Source: Mucilaginibacter glaciei (GTDB lineage: Bacteria > Bacteroidota > Bacteroidia > Sphingobacteriales > Sphingobacteriaceae). From it: a stretch of DNA of 64,000 bases. The position numbers and the translations under genes were made by a program. Under the pieces are notes generated by a model. That model worked only from the letters and a program-made list of their open reading frames with translations. It was not told where the DNA came from and made no database searches. Positions 63,884 through 64,000 of the stretch are shown in pieces. Every line of letters starts with the position of its first letter. Position 1 is the stretch's first letter. The stretch covers positions 596,887-660,886 of the forward strand of contig NZ_JACWMX010000002.1 of assembly GCF_014773245.1 (NCBI RefSeq), given 5' to 3'.

Positions 63884-63985
63884 GTAGCCCGTAGGGGAAT
63901 AATCTCGAACCAATTTATCAAAGATTTAAAGCGATTAGCAGGTTAAATCAAATATTTCTGGTGATTTAAAATTAGTCGGCACCCT
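63884..63985 (-). repeat. Dispersed repeat with tRNA-like 3-prime end, copy 2
   Basis: Starts on the plus strand with GTAGCCCGTAGGGGAATAAT and matches copy 1 at 31498-31600 over about 100 bases, including AAAGATTT, GATTAG, GGTTAAAT and AATATTTCTG. As in copy 1, the minus strand shows a T-loop-like GGTTCGAG followed by CCCCTACGGGCTAC and then a terminator hairpin. Confidence 0.62.
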
Positions 63986-64000
63986 TTATTTTAAACGGTA

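Noticed and set aside
63884..63985. Complete tRNA gene on the minus strand
   Set aside because: A T-loop-like and acceptor-like 3-prime strand are present, but the T-stem does not close and no matching 5-prime acceptor or anticodon arm lies upstream.
1..64000. CRISPR array, rRNA operon, intact insertion sequence or prophage
   Set aside because: No regularly spaced direct repeats, rRNA-like blocks, transposase or phage genes were recognised.

Overview
The window is bacterial chromosome from a Bacteroidota member, most likely a Sphingobacteriaceae genus such as Mucilaginibacter or Pedobacter. The genus is inferred from gene content, not from a marker gene. Supporting features are an UpxY/NusG-like antiterminator in a polysaccharide locus, a TonB-dependent receptor with an N-terminal carboxypeptidase-like domain, a giant protein with a type IX secretion (T9SS) C-terminal signal, short Crp/Fnr regulators, TAnnTTTG-type -7 promoter elements and a Bacteroidota-type arsenosugar locus.

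Layout. (1) 1-13175 is an exopolysaccharide locus: a partial MraY/WecA-like initiating transferase and a family 2 glycosyltransferase on the minus strand, then a tightly packed plus-strand run of Wza-like export lipoprotein, Wzc-like tyrosine kinase, UpxY antiterminator, asparagine synthase-like amidotransferase, two family 4 glycosyltransferases, a methyltransferase, a family 2 glycosyltransferase, an exosortase, a hexapeptide acetyltransferase and a polytopic membrane protein. Many of these genes overlap by 1 to 37 bases. (2) 13187-21823 is a minus-strand group: TonB receptor, secreted esterase, glycerophosphodiester phosphodiesterase, YncE-propeller/phosphoesterase fusion and an SDR; it looks like phosphoester or organic ester scavenging. 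(3) 22130-26570 holds a prolyl oligopeptidase, a YdeI-like protein and a DASH-type cryptochrome. (4) 27244-30860 is a ba3-type cytochrome oxidase operon (subunits IIa, II, I, SCO, cytochrome c) with two Crp-like palindromes in front. (5) 31616-42149 holds a sterol desaturase-like protein, an arsenosugar biosynthesis locus (ArsM, epimerase, two glycosyltransferases, aquaporin, radical SAM ArsS, AhpD-like protein, DUF547 protein, thioredoxin-like protein) and a selenium module (MnmH, SelD, rhodanese-like protein). (6) 42951-45411 is a Crp regulator with an NmrA-type reductase and an alpha/beta hydrolase. (7) 45941-49735 is a signalling block: a LOV-domain (blue-light) histidine kinase, a single-domain response regulator, a second PAS kinase, a small ORF and a broken receiver fragment. 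(8) 49754-63552 encodes a fibronectin-like lipoprotein coupled to a 4367-residue T9SS surface protein that I read as eight tandem six-bladed NHL beta-propellers separated by Ig-like and TIG domains and followed by six MBG domains.

The most distinctive elements are the giant multi-propeller protein, the arsenosugar/selenium neighbourhood, the intact LOV kinase, the exosortase inside the polysaccharide operon, and two kinds of dispersed intergenic repeat, one ending in a tRNA-like 3-prime sequence next to a terminator. No rRNA, complete tRNA, CRISPR array or intact insertion sequence was seen.
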